Assembly (NCBI GenBank): GCA_902364975.1
Contig: CABJFQ010000005.1
Coordinates: 1 to 64,000, forward strand
Direction of reading: 5' to 3'
Length of the DNA stretch: 64,000 bases
DNA from: Coriobacteriaceae bacterium
GTDB lineage: Bacteria; Actinomycetota; Coriobacteriia; Coriobacteriales; Coriobacteriaceae
Of the stretch, positions 52,841 to 62,367 are shown one piece after another (position 1 is the first letter of the stretch; every line of letters starts with the position of its first letter). The translations under genes and the position numbers were made by a program. The notes below the pieces were generated by a model. It saw only the letters and a program-made list of their open reading frames with translations, was not told where the DNA came from and searched no databases.

Positions 52841-53743
52841 TCACTCCGGATCAAACGACATGTCACCCGAACCAACCTCAAAACGATACGTGGCAGACTT
52901 ATCACCGTTGTCGAATTCAAGATTCAATATGGTCTCGCCATCGTAGCCAAGCGGAAGGAAACCGCTCTCGAAGTCGCCGCTGCCCACGGTGAGGCTCGCC
53001 GTAAAGCCCGTAGAGTTCGGAACCGTTATCTCCACATCGCCCGAGTCCACGCTTACGTCCATCGACTTCGCGGGGGCCTGGTAGAGCTCGAACGTCACAT
53101 CGCCCGAACCGACCTCAGCACTGAGCGCATCAGTCACGCTGCCCGTAAACTCTACATCTCCCGCACCCAGGAAAAGGTCAAGACCATCACAGATGACACC
53201 GGCAATCTGCAGATCACCCGAGCCCACGTGTGCGTTGATCCCCTTCAGATGTTCGGCAACACGGCGTGGCAGCTCAACCGTAACCGAGCGGTCAATTGCC
53301 TTACCGTCATCACTTCCAGATCGGGAAACCTTGAGCGTCGAGTCCTCAACGGATGCGATGTTTTGCGTCGCGGCCTTGGAGGCATCCACGCCCTTGGCAA
53401 CGCGTCCCCGCTCGATAACACGGACCTTGTTGTCATCAACAACCTTGACGTCCACCGTAGCCGCGGCGATATCGAAATCGAGGTAGCGAAATTGATCGGC
53501 ATCAAAGGTCGCACTCGAAAGCTGCTGAGGCTGAGCGGAATATTTACCGCCATCGTTCATAAAATCGTCGTCGTCAACCACATCGTCCATACTGGACAAG
53601 CCGGATACAACATCGTCGAGATCCCACGGACCATCAAAATGAATCAATGTCCGCGAAATGCCAAAGACAAGCCCGATGATGAGCACAAACGCTCCGACGC
53701 CAACGCCCAAGCGCACCTTGGATTCATGCGAAAGCTTCATCAT
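52841..53743 (-). CDS. DUF4097 beta-repeat membrane protein
   Basis: A 300-aa protein with one N-terminal membrane segment (about 11-33) and an extracellular part made of repeats of the type VGSGDL/VGSGDVTF/VDSGDVEITVP/VGSGDFESG, the hallmark of DUF4097 (a right-handed beta-solenoid-like fold). An acidic linker (DDVVDDDDF) follows the membrane. It overlaps the XRE gene by 4 nt (ATGA) and is cotranscribed with it. A truncated paralog-like gene lies at 15150-15413. Confidence 0.88.
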   Translation of the reverse strand: MMKLSHESKVRLGVGVGAFVLIIGLVFGISRTLIHFDGPWDLDDVVSGLSSMDDVVDDDDFMNDGGKYSAQPQQLSSATFDADQFRYLDFDIAAATVDVKVVDDNKVRVIERGRVAKGVDASKAATQNIASVEDSTLKVSRSGSDDGKAIDRSVTVELPRRVAEHLKGINAHVGSGDLQIAGVICDGLDLFLGAGDVEFTGSVTDALSAEVGSGDVTFELYQAPAKSMDVSVDSGDVEITVPNSTGFTASLTVGSGDFESGFLPLGYDGETILNLEFDNGDKSATYRFEVGSGDMSFDPE

Positions 53744-54456
53744 TCATCACCCTCTTTGGAAATCGGCTCAGCGGTGGCCGCGGTGGCCACGTCAGCGTCA
53801 ACCGCAGCGGAAACATTCTGAGCCCTAGCTGCCACCGACGCCGAACCAACCTGGATATCCCCACGCGCCCAATCGCCATCAAGCGCACGCGCCACCCAGT
53901 GATAGATGGGGATTGTAAAGAAGATCAGTGCGGCAAAGGGGCCGGCACCAAACAGGAACATCAGCAAAAAGAACAGTAGCCAGCACACGGCCCAATACGG
54001 GAACGACTGGAACGGGCCCTTCACCGGAGTCGAGCCAACTGCGCCGCCACTCGTCACCTGCGCCGTAGCGGCATTGGCGGCCTGTGCACTCCAGCTTGCC
54101 GCTTGCGCCGCCTTGGCGGCGGCGTCACTCGCCTGTGTTGCCGCCTCGGTTGCGCGTGCCGCCGCCTCATGGGTACGGGCGCGCTCTGCCGCCTCGGCCT
54201 CGCGCTGACGGGCACGGTCCTCGTTCTCAAACTCGATATCGTCCTCGATCTCATCGCTCGGATTGAGCAGCTCGTCCAGGCTCACGCCATAGAGTTTGGC
54301 GAGCGAGATCAGGTTCTCGGTATCGGGCGAGCTCTCCGCGCGCTCCCATTTACTGACCGCCTGGCGCGACAGCCCCAGCTTTCGCGCCAGCCCTTCTTGG
54401 CTAAAACCCTTGCTGCGGCGAAGGTCGGCGAGCCGCTGCGCAGTTTCTACATTCAT
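53740..54456 (-). CDS. XRE-family regulator with C-terminal membrane segments
   Basis: A 238-aa protein. Residues 1-60 are an XRE-type helix-turn-helix: RLADLRRSKGFSQEGLARKL, then LSRQAVSKWERAESSPDTEN. An Ala/Arg-rich coiled stretch follows (about 75-130), then two hydrophobic segments (about 145-185) typical of membrane-bound regulators. The ATG at 54456 has AGGAGG upstream; the frame extends 83 codons further without likeness. It probably controls its own operon and the DUF4097 partner in response to an envelope signal. Confidence 0.85.
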   Translation of the reverse strand: MNVETAQRLADLRRSKGFSQEGLARKLGLSRQAVSKWERAESSPDTENLISLAKLYGVSLDELLNPSDEIEDDIEFENEDRARQREAEAAERARTHEAAARATEAATQASDAAAKAAQAASWSAQAANAATAQVTSGGAVGSTPVKGPFQSFPYWAVCWLLFFLLMFLFGAGPFAALIFFTIPIYHWVARALDGDWARGDIQVGSASVAARAQNVSAAVDADVATAATAEPISKEGDE

Positions 54457-54723
54457 GGTTCCTCCTATGCGATGCCAGCCGTGCCGCCGGACCGTTTTTG
54501 TTCTTAAGGCGCCTTGCACAGTTAAAAATGTATCCGCCACCGCCAAAAGCATGCCACCTATTCTAGTGAGATTTTTGACAACCGGCGGTTGCGGGCATAT
54601 ATGAGCTGCGGAAATGTGTCCAAACAAAGCAATGACCCGCAGCTCGGTTGTCCCCGTTGCGGCGTTAACGGTAGTATGGTCGTACTGTTTATTCCGCACC
54701 GCCAACGGAGGGAGTTCCGCGCC

Positions 54724-55596
54724 GTGAACCGCGATTTCGCCTCATCGCTCATTCAGCTCAACAATACGTTCTATCGCGAGCACTCCGCCTCCTTCTCCGA
54801 TACGCGCCAGGCACCGTGGCCCGGCTGGGTGCGCACTATGGACATAGCGCTCGAGCAGCTCGACGTCGCCACGATCGAGCATCCCGTCCGCGTCTTCGAT
54901 CTTGCCTGTGGAAACATGCGATTCGAGAACTTTGCCGCCGGCGGCGCACTTGCCGCCAAGGGCGTCGATGGCGCAAACCCCTCGGCAGACGCCAGCTGCC
55001 CGTTTGAGTTCTATGGCGTCGACTCATGCCAGGACCTGGCCATCGATGCACGTGGCCACGCCCTGCGCATTCCCAACCTGCACTTCCAGGAACTCGATGT
55101 GCTCGACGCCCTCATGAAGCTCAACCCCGCCAAGACACCCGACGTGCTTTTCGACGCCCCGCTCGCCGACATCTCGGTCTGCTTTGGATTTATGCACCAC
55201 GTGCCGTCGTGCGAGTACCGCGTACGCGTGCTCGACGCCCTGGTGCGCCAGACGCGCCCAGGCGGCATCATCGCCATCAGCTTTTGGGAGTTTATGAACG
55301 ACGAGCGCATGGCGTGCAAGGCCGTTCGTGCCGAGGCCCGCGCCGAGCTCACCCCGCCGTTTGAGGGTTACGATTCCGCGCAGTTTGAAGCCGGCGACCA
55401 TCTCATTGGCTGGCAAAACGACCGCCACGCCTACCGCTATTGCCATCACTTTGACGATCAGCAGATCACCGACCTGGTGCGCGGCGTCCGTACGTTCTAC
55501 AAGAGCGGCGAGGTCCCCGTGCGCGAGCTTGAGCGCTTCCATGCCGACGGTCGCAGCGGCGAGCTCAACCGCTATGTGATTCTCAAGCGTCTGTAG
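54724..55596 (+). CDS. Class I SAM-dependent methyltransferase
   Basis: A 290-aa protein from GTG 54724 (GGGAG 9 nt upstream); a longer frame from 54589 is possible. The SAM-binding motif is RVFDLACGNMRFENFAAGG. Later ISVCFGFMHHVPSCEYRVRV and TRPGGIIAISFWEFM are typical of methyltransferases that act on small molecules or cofactors; the substrate is unknown. The TrmB-like gene follows after about 120 bp. Confidence 0.82.
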   Translation: MNRDFASSLIQLNNTFYREHSASFSDTRQAPWPGWVRTMDIALEQLDVATIEHPVRVFDLACGNMRFENFAAGGALAAKGVDGANPSADASCPFEFYGVDSCQDLAIDARGHALRIPNLHFQELDVLDALMKLNPAKTPDVLFDAPLADISVCFGFMHHVPSCEYRVRVLDALVRQTRPGGIIAISFWEFMNDERMACKAVRAEARAELTPPFEGYDSAQFEAGDHLIGWQNDRHAYRYCHHFDDQQITDLVRGVRTFYKSGEVPVRELERFHADGRSGELNRYVILKRL

Positions 55597-55670
55597 GCAT
55601 CGGCGACTCGCCGTCGAGCCGCACCGCGTCTTTCGGGCAAACCATGCCCACCCTTTTTTCAACCCATTGA

Positions 55671-55692
55671 CGGAACGCGCAGCTATGCGTTC
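55671..55692. repeat. Short palindrome upstream of the TrmB-like gene
   Basis: GGAACGC-N6-GCGTTCC lies 24 bp before the start of the trmB-like gene, just after a TTGACG that could be a -35 box. It could be an operator or a weak terminator. Confidence 0.35.
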
Positions 55693-55715
55693 CATACTTA
55701 TGACCAAGGAGCCTC

Positions 55716-56555
55716 ATGGGAGCCGTCCACGTCCGCACGCCTAAGAACTTTGTGCTCGAAGAGCGCTTGGAGCGCTACGCCGATGCGATTGAGACGAACC
55801 CCGAGGCCTATGCCGGAGATTGGCGCGAGGCCTGTGCGCCCGCAGGCAGCAAGCCTTTCGAATACCTTCATCTGGATCTTGGTTGTGGCAAGGGAACGTA
55901 CCTTGTAGAGCGCGCGGCCCGCGAGCCAAACACGTTCTTTATCGGCATGGACCAGGAGCCCATCTGCATCGCCTATGCCGCACAGAAAATCTGCGAGCAG
56001 GAGCTATCCAACGCACTCGTCCTGCCCCGAGGCGCCGCAACGTTGCCGCAGCTGTTTGCCGCAGGCGAGCTCGACGCCATAACCATCAACTTTCCCACGC
56101 CGCAGCCCAAGGCCAAGTACGCCAAAAAACGGCTCGTCCATGTCGACCATCTGATGCTCTACCGCCCGCTCTTTGCAGCCGGCGCCACCGTCACGCTGCG
56201 CACCGACAGCAAACCGCTGCGCGACTACGCCCTGGGGCAGATTGCCGCGGCCGGCTACGACACGCTTTGGGTAAGCGACGACGTCCGCCGCGACCATCCC
56301 GAGCATCCCGAGACCGAATACGAATGCCGCACGCGCGAGATGGGTGCCGTCGTCTATGGCATTTGCGCCACACCCGGCGCGCGGCCCACCGACGAACAGC
56401 TCACAGCGGGTCGCATGCAGGAGCAAAGTCTTGCTTGCTACCTGCCCGATAACCTCGATGAGCTCACCTACGTGCCCCTCGGCATGGAAGAGGCCGTCGA
56501 GAACTTTAGAAACCGCGCCCGTAAAGGCAAGAAGCGCCTGCCGCAAGAGTCCTAG
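55716..56555 (+). CDS. trmB: TrmB-like tRNA (guanine-N7)-methyltransferase
   Basis: A 279-aa protein with SAM-binding HLDLGCGKGTYLVERA, then FFIGMDQEPICIAYAAQKI and ITINFPTPQPKAKYAKKRL, which fits the TrmB pattern NF.DPWPK..H.KRRL with changes (Thr-Pro-Gln for Asp-Pro-Trp). TrmB makes m7G46 in tRNA. The changed substrate motif leaves the exact target open. GAAGGAG-type site upstream. The C-terminus is longer than usual. Confidence 0.78.
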   Translation: MGAVHVRTPKNFVLEERLERYADAIETNPEAYAGDWREACAPAGSKPFEYLHLDLGCGKGTYLVERAAREPNTFFIGMDQEPICIAYAAQKICEQELSNALVLPRGAATLPQLFAAGELDAITINFPTPQPKAKYAKKRLVHVDHLMLYRPLFAAGATVTLRTDSKPLRDYALGQIAAAGYDTLWVSDDVRRDHPEHPETEYECRTREMGAVVYGICATPGARPTDEQLTAGRMQEQSLACYLPDNLDELTYVPLGMEEAVENFRNRARKGKKRLPQES

Positions 56556-56620
56556 GGGCTTTTGGCGGTCGCTACGCCAGCGAGCAAGCACAAATAGGCA
56601 CCGATGAACGACCCTCAAAC

Positions 56621-56743
56621 CTAAGTGAGTAGACTTTTTTGCAATAGCCAAGCACAACCCGCATAGGAAGAAATAAAACCGCAGGTAGAGCCCTTGCGCA
56701 AAAGTCATGTGCTCGCGATATTGCAAAAAGTCTACTCACTTAG
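56621..56743. mobile_element. MITE-like element with 25-bp inverted ends
   Basis: The left end (56621-56646) and right end (56719-56743) are exact inverse copies except for one extra T: CTAAGTGAGTAGACTTTTTGC and so on. They bracket about 72 bp without coding sequence. Length, end symmetry and intergenic site are those of a miniature inverted-repeat element; a long terminator hairpin is less likely. No clear target-site duplication is visible. Confidence 0.55.
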
Positions 56744-56867
56744 CTGACAACTGCACCAAACGGCTGAGCAGAACGCCCATTTCCTGCATTTTCTTTCGCG
56801 CTGGCGCCCCGCACCGCCGCTACGCCATAATGGATGGCGGACAAACGGCGAGAGAAAGTACCCCCAC

Positions 56868-59549
56868 ATGGCACAGACCACGATAGATACCGCCGCCAGC
56901 ACCGTCTCTGGCGCCGGCGCCGCCAGCTCATTCTCGGGCGGCACGGGAACCGAAGCCGAATTCGGCTCACTCGGTGCGCTCTCCCCCACCTGGTGGGAGC
57001 CCGAGGACGGCAGCGAGCCCGAACCGTGGCTCACGCCCGACCAGGCCTTCGAGCGCTTCTTTGAATGGACGAGCAATCGCGGTATTGAGCTGTGGGACCA
57101 CCAAGAAGAGGCCCTCATGGATCTAGCCGCCGGCGATCACGTCATTCTGGGCACGCCGACCGGCTCGGGCAAGTCGCTTGTCGCGCTAGGTATGCTCTTT
57201 ATGGGCATGGCGCAAGGCAAGCGCTGCTACTACACAGCTCCTATCAAGGCTCTGGTCAGCGAGAAGTTTTTCGACTTGGTGCAGGTGCTCGGCCGCGATA
57301 ACGTCGGTATGATCACCGGCGACACGCATATCAACACCAAGGCGCCCGTCATCTGCTGCACGGCAGAGATCCTTGCCAACGACGCACTGCGCGAGGGCGA
57401 AGATGCCGATGTTGGCTGCGTCGCCATGGACGAGTTCCACTACTTTGCCGACCCTGATCGCGGTTGGGCCTGGCAGGTGCCGCTGCTCACCCTGCCTCAC
57501 ACGCAATTCATGCTCATGAGCGCCACGCTCGGCGATGTCACCGCGATTGCCGCCTCGCTCGAGGAACACACCGGCGCTACCTGCGACTTGGTCGTCGATG
57601 CCCCACGCCCTGTGCCGCTGAGCTACGACTATGTGACGACCTCCCTCGAGGGCACCGTCGAGCTCGCGATGCGCCGCGGCGAGGCCCCGCTCTACATCGT
57701 GCACTTTAGCCAGGATGCCGCCCTTGCGACGGCACAGTCGCTCGCCAATTTTGGCATCGCCAGCAAGGAGCAGCGCGAAGCCATCAAAGAAGCGGCAAAG
57801 GGAACGAGCTTCTCGACGGCCTTCGGCAAGATCCTCAAGCGTTTGCTCGGCTGCGGCGTCGGCGTGCACCACGCCGGTATGCTGCCGCGCTATCGTCTGC
57901 TGGTCGAGCGCCTGGCGCAGCAGGGCCTACTGCCCGTCATCTGCGGCACCGACACACTCGGCGTCGGCATCAACGTGCCCATCCACACCGTGGTCCTCAC
58001 CGCGCTCACAAAGTTCGACGGCTACAAGATGCGTCGCCTGCGCGCCCGCGAGTTCCATCAGATTGCCGGTCGCGCCGGCCGCTCGGGCTTCGATACCGAG
58101 GGCATGGTGATTGCCGAGGCACCCGAGCACGAGATCGAGAACGCCAAGCTCATGGCCAAGGCGGGCGACGACCCCAAAAAACTCCGCAAGATTAAAAAGA
58201 AGAAGGCCCCCGAGGGCTTTGTCACCTGGAACAAGCAGACCTTTGAGCGCCTGATCGAGACGCAGCCCGAAACGCTCAAGCCGCGCCTTCGCATCACACA
58301 CTCCATGGTGATTAGCGTGGTCGAGCAGGGCGGTGACGCTCGCGCCCGCGTGCACGACCTCATCGAGACAAGCCTGCAGACCCCCGAAGAAAAAGCCAAG
58401 CTCGAGGTTCGCGCCGACGAAATCTTCGCCACGCTCATCGATTCCGGCGTCGTCGTTCGCACCGAGGTGCCACCCGCACCCGATGCCCCGACTGACACCG
58501 CACCAGATATTGACTATGCGCTGACGGTCGATCTGCCCGAGGACTTCGCGCTCGACCAGCCGCTCTCGCCGTTTTTGCTTGCCGCGCTGGAGTTGCTCGA
58601 TCCCGAGAGCGAGACCTATACCATGGACCTCATCTCGATGGTCGAGGCAACGCTCGAGGATCCCAAGCAGGTGCTGCGCGCTCAGGAGCGCGCAGCGCGG
58701 GACCGCGCGATGGCCGAAATGAAGGCTGACGGCGTCGAATATGAGGAACGCCTGGAGCGCATCCAGGATGTCACCTACGAAAAACCGCTCGAGGACTTGC
58801 TCGATGCCGCCTTCGACAAGTACTGCCAGGAAGTGCCCTGGGCAAACGACTATCAGCTCTCTCCCAAGAGCGTTCTGCGCGATATGCTGGAAAGCGCGAG
58901 CGATTTTAAGGGCTACATTCAAAAGCTCGGCATCGCCCGCTCCGAGGGCATTTTGCTGCGCTACCTGGCAGAGGCTTACCGTTCACTCGACCGCACCGTG
59001 CCCATCGAGAAGCGCGACGAGCGCCTGCGCGACATTATCTCGTGGCTGGGCTTTGTGGTGCGCTCGGTGGACTCGAGCCTGGTGGACGAGTGGGAGAACG
59101 CCGGCAACCCGGCAGCCCTCGATGCTGCGCCGCCGCGGGGCATCGACGAGGTCGTGGCGGACCGCCGCGGCTGCACGCTGCTGGTGCGCAACGCGCTCTT
59201 CCGCCGCGTGACCCTTGCCGCCCGCGAGCACGTTCGCGACCTGGGCGAGCTCGACGACGACTGGGGCATGAGCGAGATCCGCTGGCAAAAAGCGCTCGAC
59301 GCTTACCACGAGCAGCATGAGGAGATCCTCACCGACGGAGATGCCCGCAGCGCCGCGATGTTTTCCATCGACGAGTCCGACGAGAAGACCACGCACGTAT
59401 GGCACGTGCACCAGATCTTTGCCGACGAGGATGGCGACCACGACTTTGGCATCATGGGCGATGTCGATCTGGACGCCACGCAGGACGGCGGCGAGGTCAT
59501 CTTCAAGATCTACCGTGTCGGCTTTATCGAGGACCTGCTCGAGGACTAG
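56868..59549 (+). CDS. Ski2-like DEAD/DEAH helicase (DUF3516)
   Basis: An 893-aa helicase. Motif I ILGTPTGSGKSLVALG (about residue 95), Ia APIKALVSEKFFDL, box II VAMDEFHYFADPDRGW (DEFH), III LMSATLGDV, and VI HQIAGRAGRSGFDTEG. The C-terminal ~400 residues match DUF3516 with an Arg-rich accessory region. Relatives in Actinobacteria are Ski2/Mtr4-like and probably act on RNA. A low-complexity Ala/Gly/Ser N-terminus of about 30 residues precedes the core. The ATG lies after a weak AGAAAG site. Transcribed alone. Confidence 0.88.
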   Translation: MAQTTIDTAASTVSGAGAASSFSGGTGTEAEFGSLGALSPTWWEPEDGSEPEPWLTPDQAFERFFEWTSNRGIELWDHQEEALMDLAAGDHVILGTPTGSGKSLVALGMLFMGMAQGKRCYYTAPIKALVSEKFFDLVQVLGRDNVGMITGDTHINTKAPVICCTAEILANDALREGEDADVGCVAMDEFHYFADPDRGWAWQVPLLTLPHTQFMLMSATLGDVTAIAASLEEHTGATCDLVVDAPRPVPLSYDYVTTSLEGTVELAMRRGEAPLYIVHFSQDAALATAQSLANFGIASKEQREAIKEAAKGTSFSTAFGKILKRLLGCGVGVHHAGMLPRYRLLVERLAQQGLLPVICGTDTLGVGINVPIHTVVLTALTKFDGYKMRRLRAREFHQIAGRAGRSGFDTEGMVIAEAPEHEIENAKLMAKAGDDPKKLRKIKKKKAPEGFVTWNKQTFERLIETQPETLKPRLRITHSMVISVVEQGGDARARVHDLIETSLQTPEEKAKLEVRADEIFATLIDSGVVVRTEVPPAPDAPTDTAPDIDYALTVDLPEDFALDQPLSPFLLAALELLDPESETYTMDLISMVEATLEDPKQVLRAQERAARDRAMAEMKADGVEYEERLERIQDVTYEKPLEDLLDAAFDKYCQEVPWANDYQLSPKSVLRDMLESASDFKGYIQKLGIARSEGILLRYLAEAYRSLDRTVPIEKRDERLRDIISWLGFVVRSVDSSLVDEWENAGNPAALDAAPPRGIDEVVADRRGCTLLVRNALFRRVTLAAREHVRDLGELDDDWGMSEIRWQKALDAYHEQHEEILTDGDARSAAMFSIDESDEKTTHVWHVHQIFADEDGDHDFGIMGDVDLDATQDGGEVIFKIYRVGFIEDLLED

Positions 59550-59573
59550 CCGAACATACTGGAACGAAACGAA

Positions 59574-59614
59574 GCGGGGCCGTTGGCAATATCGCCAGCG
59601 GCCCCGCTTTTGCA
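59574..59614 (+). terminator. Terminator of the DUF3516 helicase gene
   Basis: GCGGGGCCGTTGGC/GCCAGCGGCCCCGC with a 6-nt loop, followed by TTTT. Confidence 0.85.
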
Positions 59615-59628
59615 CTATACGCTATGCC

Positions 59629-61386
59629 TTACTCGGCATCCTCGACCTCATACGAATCCGCCTCGGCCGGCTTATCGTTTGTCTCTGACGCAGCCCCGCG
59701 CGCCTCGTCAAACGCCGCCTTCATGGTCTTGTTGCCCCACGTGAGCTTACGAATGGTAAGATCGTCGGCTTTCTTGTTGGCTAGGCGCAGATTGTTCTCG
59801 GAGGACAGCAACGCCTCCTTGGTTTTCTGCAGATGGCTAATCGTCTTGTCGATCTCATCAATCGCCGTTTGGAACTTGCGGCTCGCGATCTCGTAGTTGC
59901 GACCGAAATCATTCTTGAACTTCTCCATCTTGGCCTCGAAGTTCGTGACGTCAATGTTCTGCTGCTTGTACTCCGCTAGCTCCTGTTTATAGCGCAATGA
60001 ACCCATGGCGGCGTTGCGCAGCAGCGTAATCATGGGAATAAAAAACTGCGGACGGATCACGTACATCTTCTCGTAGCGGTAGCTCACGTCCACGATTCCT
60101 GCGTTATAGAGCTCGCTCTCGGGCTCGAGCAGTGTGCAGAGCACCGCGTACTCACAGCCTTTCTGGCGACGATCGTGATCGAGTTTCTTAAAGAAGTCCT
60201 CGTTTTTATGCTTGGTCGCGGTCTCGTCGTTCTCGTTTTTCATCTCGAACATAATCGAAATGACCTCGTTGCCGCTCGCGTCGCACTCACGGAAAATGAA
60301 GTCTCCCTTGGTGCCCTCGGATGCATCGTTATCTTTCTCGAAGTACGCATTGGGAAACGCCGTCATGCGCAGACGGTTAAACTCGGTCTCGCAGTGCTGC
60401 TCGAGCGACTCGCCCACCATCTTGGTGGACAGGCGAACCTTCATGTCCTTAAGGCGCTCAATCTCTTCATCCTTGTAGCGAATCAGGTCATCGCTCGCGC
60501 GCTTGGCCTGCGCAAGCTCGAGCTCGTGTGCCGCCTTGGCTTGCTCCTCGCGAGAATCGCGCACCGCCAGCTCGCTCGTCAGTTTGGCACGTGCCTCATC
60601 GCGCTCTCGCTCCGCCGCGGCGACCGCCTCTGACAGGTTCATTTTTGCCATCAGTTCCTGCTCGCGCAGCTGGGCACGCAGGCCCTCGGCCTCTTGCTCG
60701 GACTGAGCCTTTGCGGCGGAAAACTTCTCTTGCACCTTCGCGCGATAGTCAGTAAGCGCGCGCTCGGCCTCGCTGCGAGCGGCATCGAGCTCACGCTGCG
60801 ACTCTGCCGCGGCAGCGGCAAGCGCCATCTCCTGGGCCTTGTCCGCCGCGGCGATCCTGGCCTGCAGCTCGGCAATCTGAGCGTCGCGCGCGGACAGGTC
60901 GTTTTGAGCAGCATTGCGTGCCGCCGCCTCGGCAAGCCTGGCTTCATCATCTTTGCGCTCCAACTGCGCACGTAAATTGTCGATCTCGCGCTGAAGCTCG
61001 GCATTCTCCTTTTGAGCATCGGAACGGGCCTCAACCGCCGCGCGCTGACTTGCACTCTCGCGCTCTGCGGCAGCGCCTTCGAGCTTGGCGCGCAGCTCGG
61101 CAAGCTCAGCGTCGCGCTTGGCAACCTCTTGTGCCAGCTGCTGAGCTGCAGCGTTCTTCTGCTCGACAAGCTGAGCGTCGCGCTGAGACTCTGCCTTTTG
61201 CAAAGCAGCCGTCGAGCGCGAGCGCTCAAGCTCCAGTGCCTGCTCGCCCTCGCGCTGGACCGCCTTCACACGCTCATCAAGATCGCGCGAGAACTCGGCA
61301 TCGCGCACCTGTTTGACGATATCTGCATAGCCGGACGCATCGACCTTAAACACTTCGCCGCAATGCGGGCACTTGATCTCGTTCAT
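59629..61386 (-). CDS. DUF2130 coiled-coil protein
   Basis: A 585-aa protein. It starts with a CPHCGEVF zinc-ribbon-like motif, then a long coiled coil (about 40-320, rich in Ala/Glu/Arg) and the DUF2130 domain (about 330-540, with [20 protein letters not shown] and [20 protein letters not shown]). DUF2130 has a nuclease-like core (FEMK with acidic partners) of unproven role. The ATG is well placed. Single gene. Confidence 0.88.
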   Translation of the reverse strand: MNEIKCPHCGEVFKVDASGYADIVKQVRDAEFSRDLDERVKAVQREGEQALELERSRSTAALQKAESQRDAQLVEQKNAAAQQLAQEVAKRDAELAELRAKLEGAAAERESASQRAAVEARSDAQKENAELQREIDNLRAQLERKDDEARLAEAAARNAAQNDLSARDAQIAELQARIAAADKAQEMALAAAAAESQRELDAARSEAERALTDYRAKVQEKFSAAKAQSEQEAEGLRAQLREQELMAKMNLSEAVAAAERERDEARAKLTSELAVRDSREEQAKAAHELELAQAKRASDDLIRYKDEEIERLKDMKVRLSTKMVGESLEQHCETEFNRLRMTAFPNAYFEKDNDASEGTKGDFIFRECDASGNEVISIMFEMKNENDETATKHKNEDFFKKLDHDRRQKGCEYAVLCTLLEPESELYNAGIVDVSYRYEKMYVIRPQFFIPMITLLRNAAMGSLRYKQELAEYKQQNIDVTNFEAKMEKFKNDFGRNYEIASRKFQTAIDEIDKTISHLQKTKEALLSSENNLRLANKKADDLTIRKLTWGNKTMKAAFDEARGAASETNDKPAEADSYEVEDAE

Positions 61387-61444
61387 GGCAGCTCCTCGAT
61401 GGACGCAAATTTCAACCGCCTACACTCTACCGCGCCGCACGGAC

Positions 61445-61479
61445 AAAAAAGACGCCGCCGCCATAATGGCAACGGCGCC
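61445..61479 (-). terminator. Terminator of the ChbG gene
   Basis: On the minus strand GGCGCCGTTGCC/GGCGGCGGCGTC is followed by six T. It ends the ChbG transcript before the DUF2130 gene. Confidence 0.75.
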
Positions 61480-61483
61480 AGAA

Positions 61484-61513
61484 CCACCACAAAGGCGACT
61501 GTCCCCTTTGTGG
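61484..61513. repeat. REP-like hairpin
   Basis: CACCACAAAGG/CCTTTGTGGTG with loop containing CTGTCC. It resembles the GTCCCC-bearing palindromes at 14010-14100. No T run is seen, so it is probably a dispersed repeat, not a terminator. Confidence 0.5.
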
Positions 61514-61525
61514 TGACTTGGGTCC

Positions 61526-62290
61526 TTACAGGTCGCGGTAGTCGATCAGGCGAAGATCAGGTTGAGACTCAAGCCAAGTGCGAAGCTCGGGGTCGATCAG
61601 CGCATCGACTTCCTTGGTGCGGTCGGTCGTGAGCGAGCTGTTCTCCAGGATAAAACGATCGAGATAGCCCGGATGGCACACAAAGACGACCGTCTCGCCG
61701 TCCACCATCTCGCGAACCGTCTGCATGATTGCCTCTTTGGGCTCGTAGCCCGGCTCCATCGAGCGCATCACCATGCGCAGATCAGTATCTCCGCAATGCA
61801 CCACAGCCGCGGGGTCGAAGCTCGCCTTTTGCTCCTTAAGGCCCAGCTCCTGAGCAACCGCCGAGATCGCTCGGTTAAGGTTTTTGCTCATGACGGCATG
61901 GGCCTCAAAGTAATCGGGCTCGCGGCCCACGATCTCGACAAAGCGGTCATGCTGCGCGCGGATCTCGATGCAGGCCTCGTCGAAGTCTATCAACTCCTCG
62001 CCGCGCTTAAAATGATCGCGGAAGGTACGGCTGCTATGGAACTCGCCGTTCTCGTTGAGCATGCTCGGAATGAGCGCCGGGTCGGCACACGGCTTGCCCA
62101 GGCACACGTTGGTGTGCTGACCCACCGCAATGCCGACATCCGCCACGAGCGACCAGCCACGCTCGGCCTCGGGCATATTGGGCATAAGTCCCGCCGAGCG
62201 CACCAGGCCCTCATTGATACTGCGGGCAATCCCCAGGTTAACGGCATACGAATAACCGATATCGTCGGCACGAATGAGCAATTGCTTCAT
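61526..62290 (-). CDS. chbG: ChbG/YdjC family carbohydrate deacetylase
   Basis: A 254-aa YdjC-type protein. It starts MKQLLIRADDIGYSYAVNLG with the metal-binding Asp pair and has VGQHTNVCLGKPC with the metal His, and FVCHPGYLD with a catalytic His. YdjC/ChbG removes acetyl groups from chito-oligosaccharides or related sugars. ATG 62290 has GGGGG 5 nt upstream; the ATG four codons earlier contains that site. It follows the PTS gene after a terminator-like hairpin, so it may be partly cotranscribed with it. Confidence 0.9.
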   Translation of the reverse strand: MKQLLIRADDIGYSYAVNLGIARSINEGLVRSAGLMPNMPEAERGWSLVADVGIAVGQHTNVCLGKPCADPALIPSMLNENGEFHSSRTFRDHFKRGEELIDFDEACIEIRAQHDRFVEIVGREPDYFEAHAVMSKNLNRAISAVAQELGLKEQKASFDPAAVVHCGDTDLRMVMRSMEPGYEPKEAIMQTVREMVDGETVVFVCHPGYLDRFILENSSLTTDRTKEVDALIDPELRTWLESQPDLRLIDYRDL

Positions 62291-62311
62291 ATTGACCCCC
62301 ATCTACGGAAA

Positions 62312-62340
62312 GGGACACTTGAAGCGCAGCCAAGTGCCCC
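62312..62340 (-). terminator. Terminator-like hairpin between the PTS and ChbG genes
   Basis: GGGGCACTTG/CAAGTGTCCC on the minus strand with TTT following. Short, so some read-through into chbG is likely. Confidence 0.5.
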
Positions 62341-62367
62341 AGATAATTGTCCTACCGAACGGATGCT

